Below are positions 5,302 to 5,679 of a stretch of 5,679 bases of DNA, one piece after another. The stretch covers positions 1 through 5,679 of the forward strand of contig CASBQM010000645.1 of assembly GCA_949127645.1 (NCBI GenBank), written 5' to 3'. The translations under genes were made by a program, and so were the position numbers. Position 1 is the stretch's first letter. Every line of letters starts with the position of its first letter. The notes beneath the pieces are model-generated. The model saw only the letters and a list, made by a program, of their open reading frames with translations, did no database searches and was not told where the DNA came from. Source of the DNA: Synechococcales cyanobacterium PMM_0036 (lineage in GTDB: Bacteria; Cyanobacteriota; Cyanobacteriia; Elainellales; Elainellaceae).

Positions 5302-5679
5302 TTACATCGATCGCCGCATTCGCACCATAAAGAATCCATCCATGTTTTCCTGATGGGGCAATACTTTGAGCCAGCCCTGCGGAGTGACAAACGCGAAAGC
5401 CGGATGATCTGACTCTGGCGGATCGATTTTCCAGACTTCCTTTTGACCGAGCTGATTAGCAGAAGCATTTTTCTCCAGAAAAGCCTGGACGATCGCCTCG
5501 TTTTCCGCCGGATGCAGGGTGCAGGTAGCATAGACCAACGTGCCTCCCGGTTTAACCCAAGTTGCTGCATGGGTTAATAGTTCCATTTGTAGATGCGAAA
5601 GTTCCCGCACCGTTTCGGGAGTCTGTCGCCAGCGGGCATCCGCATGGCGGTGCAGCGTTCCCAAACCCGAACAAGGCGC
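5302..5679 (-). CDS. rsmB: 16S rRNA (cytosine-967-C5)-methyltransferase RsmB, 5' part outside window
   Basis: SAM-dependent enzyme that methylates C5 of cytosine 967 (E. coli numbering) in 16S rRNA. Only the last 125 residues are present, and the frame is open through the right edge. An apparent start at 5664 is a TTG inside the conserved motif and is not a start. The fragment begins with motif IV, APCSGLGTLHRH, whose Cys is codon 5671-5673. It continues through RWRQTP and LSHLQMELL to motif VI, GGTLVYATCTLHPAENE, whose Cys is codon 5521-5523. The two cysteines are 50 residues apart, the same spacing as C325 and C375 of E. coli RsmB (catalysis and product release). The C-terminus has the expected DGFFMVRMRR strand and ends at TAA. 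The missing upstream part should hold the NusB-like RNA-binding domain and the SAM-binding motifs. Confidence 0.95.
   Translation of the reverse strand, partial: APCSGLGTLHRHADARWRQTPETVRELSHLQMELLTHAATWVKPGGTLVYATCTLHPAENEAIVQAFLEKNASANQLGQKEVWKIDPPESDHPAFAFVTPQGWLKVLPHQENMDGFFMVRMRRSM

Noticed and set aside
1..5679. tRNA genes, CRISPR arrays, transposases, defence or toxin-antitoxin systems
   Set aside because: Scanning both strands I found no cloverleaf, no regularly spaced repeats with spacers, and no protein with transposase, nuclease or toxin motifs.

Overview
The window looks like chromosomal DNA from a cyanobacterium, most likely a filamentous or Leptolyngbya/Oscillatoria-like lineage, although the genus cannot be fixed from sequence alone. 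Three things point there. The palindrome GCGATCGC (the cyanobacterial HIP1 octamer) occurs eight times between 2301 and 4887, where chance would predict about 0.1 in the whole window. The TopA has no zinc fingers and ends in a Lys/Thr/Ser-rich tail. The genes also include an XRE-HTH/GrpE-like hybrid protein, and my recollection is that such proteins occur in cyanobacteria.

Layout: the left third (1-1805, + strand) is the C-terminal two thirds of DNA topoisomerase I (topA), entering the window two codons before its catalytic tyrosine. It converges on six genes that all lie on the - strand. In their direction of transcription these are the 3' part of rsmB (16S rRNA m5C967 methyltransferase, cut by the right edge), an unrecognised 73-residue protein, a 233-residue HTH protein with a GrpE-like C-terminal domain, a PrxQ/BCP-type peroxiredoxin, a 2-oxoglutarate/Fe(II)-dependent oxygenase of the isopenicillin-N-synthase-like family, and plsY (glycerol-3-phosphate acyltransferase). 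No gene-free stretch exceeds about 95 bases. The spacers of 65-95 bases suggest a row of mostly individually controlled genes rather than a tight operon.

Regulation: two related imperfect palindromes, sharing 18 of 19 core bases, sit in the topA/plsY convergent gap and in the peroxiredoxin/oxygenase gap. They look like copies of a dispersed hairpin repeat that may serve as transcript ends. A good sigma70-type promoter (TTGCCC-17-TACAAT) precedes the peroxiredoxin, with a GTTAC-N5-GTAAC palindrome over its -10. The short spacer before the HTH-GrpE gene is packed with direct and inverted repeats and would fit autoregulation. The oxygenase has no ATG in its open frame upstream of the conserved N-terminus and appears to start at TTG.

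Functionally this is mostly housekeeping: DNA topology, rRNA modification, phospholipid synthesis and peroxide detoxification. I see no mobile element, CRISPR array, tRNA or defence system. The most unusual item is the HTH-coiled-coil-GrpE-like protein and the repeat-rich DNA directly in front of it.
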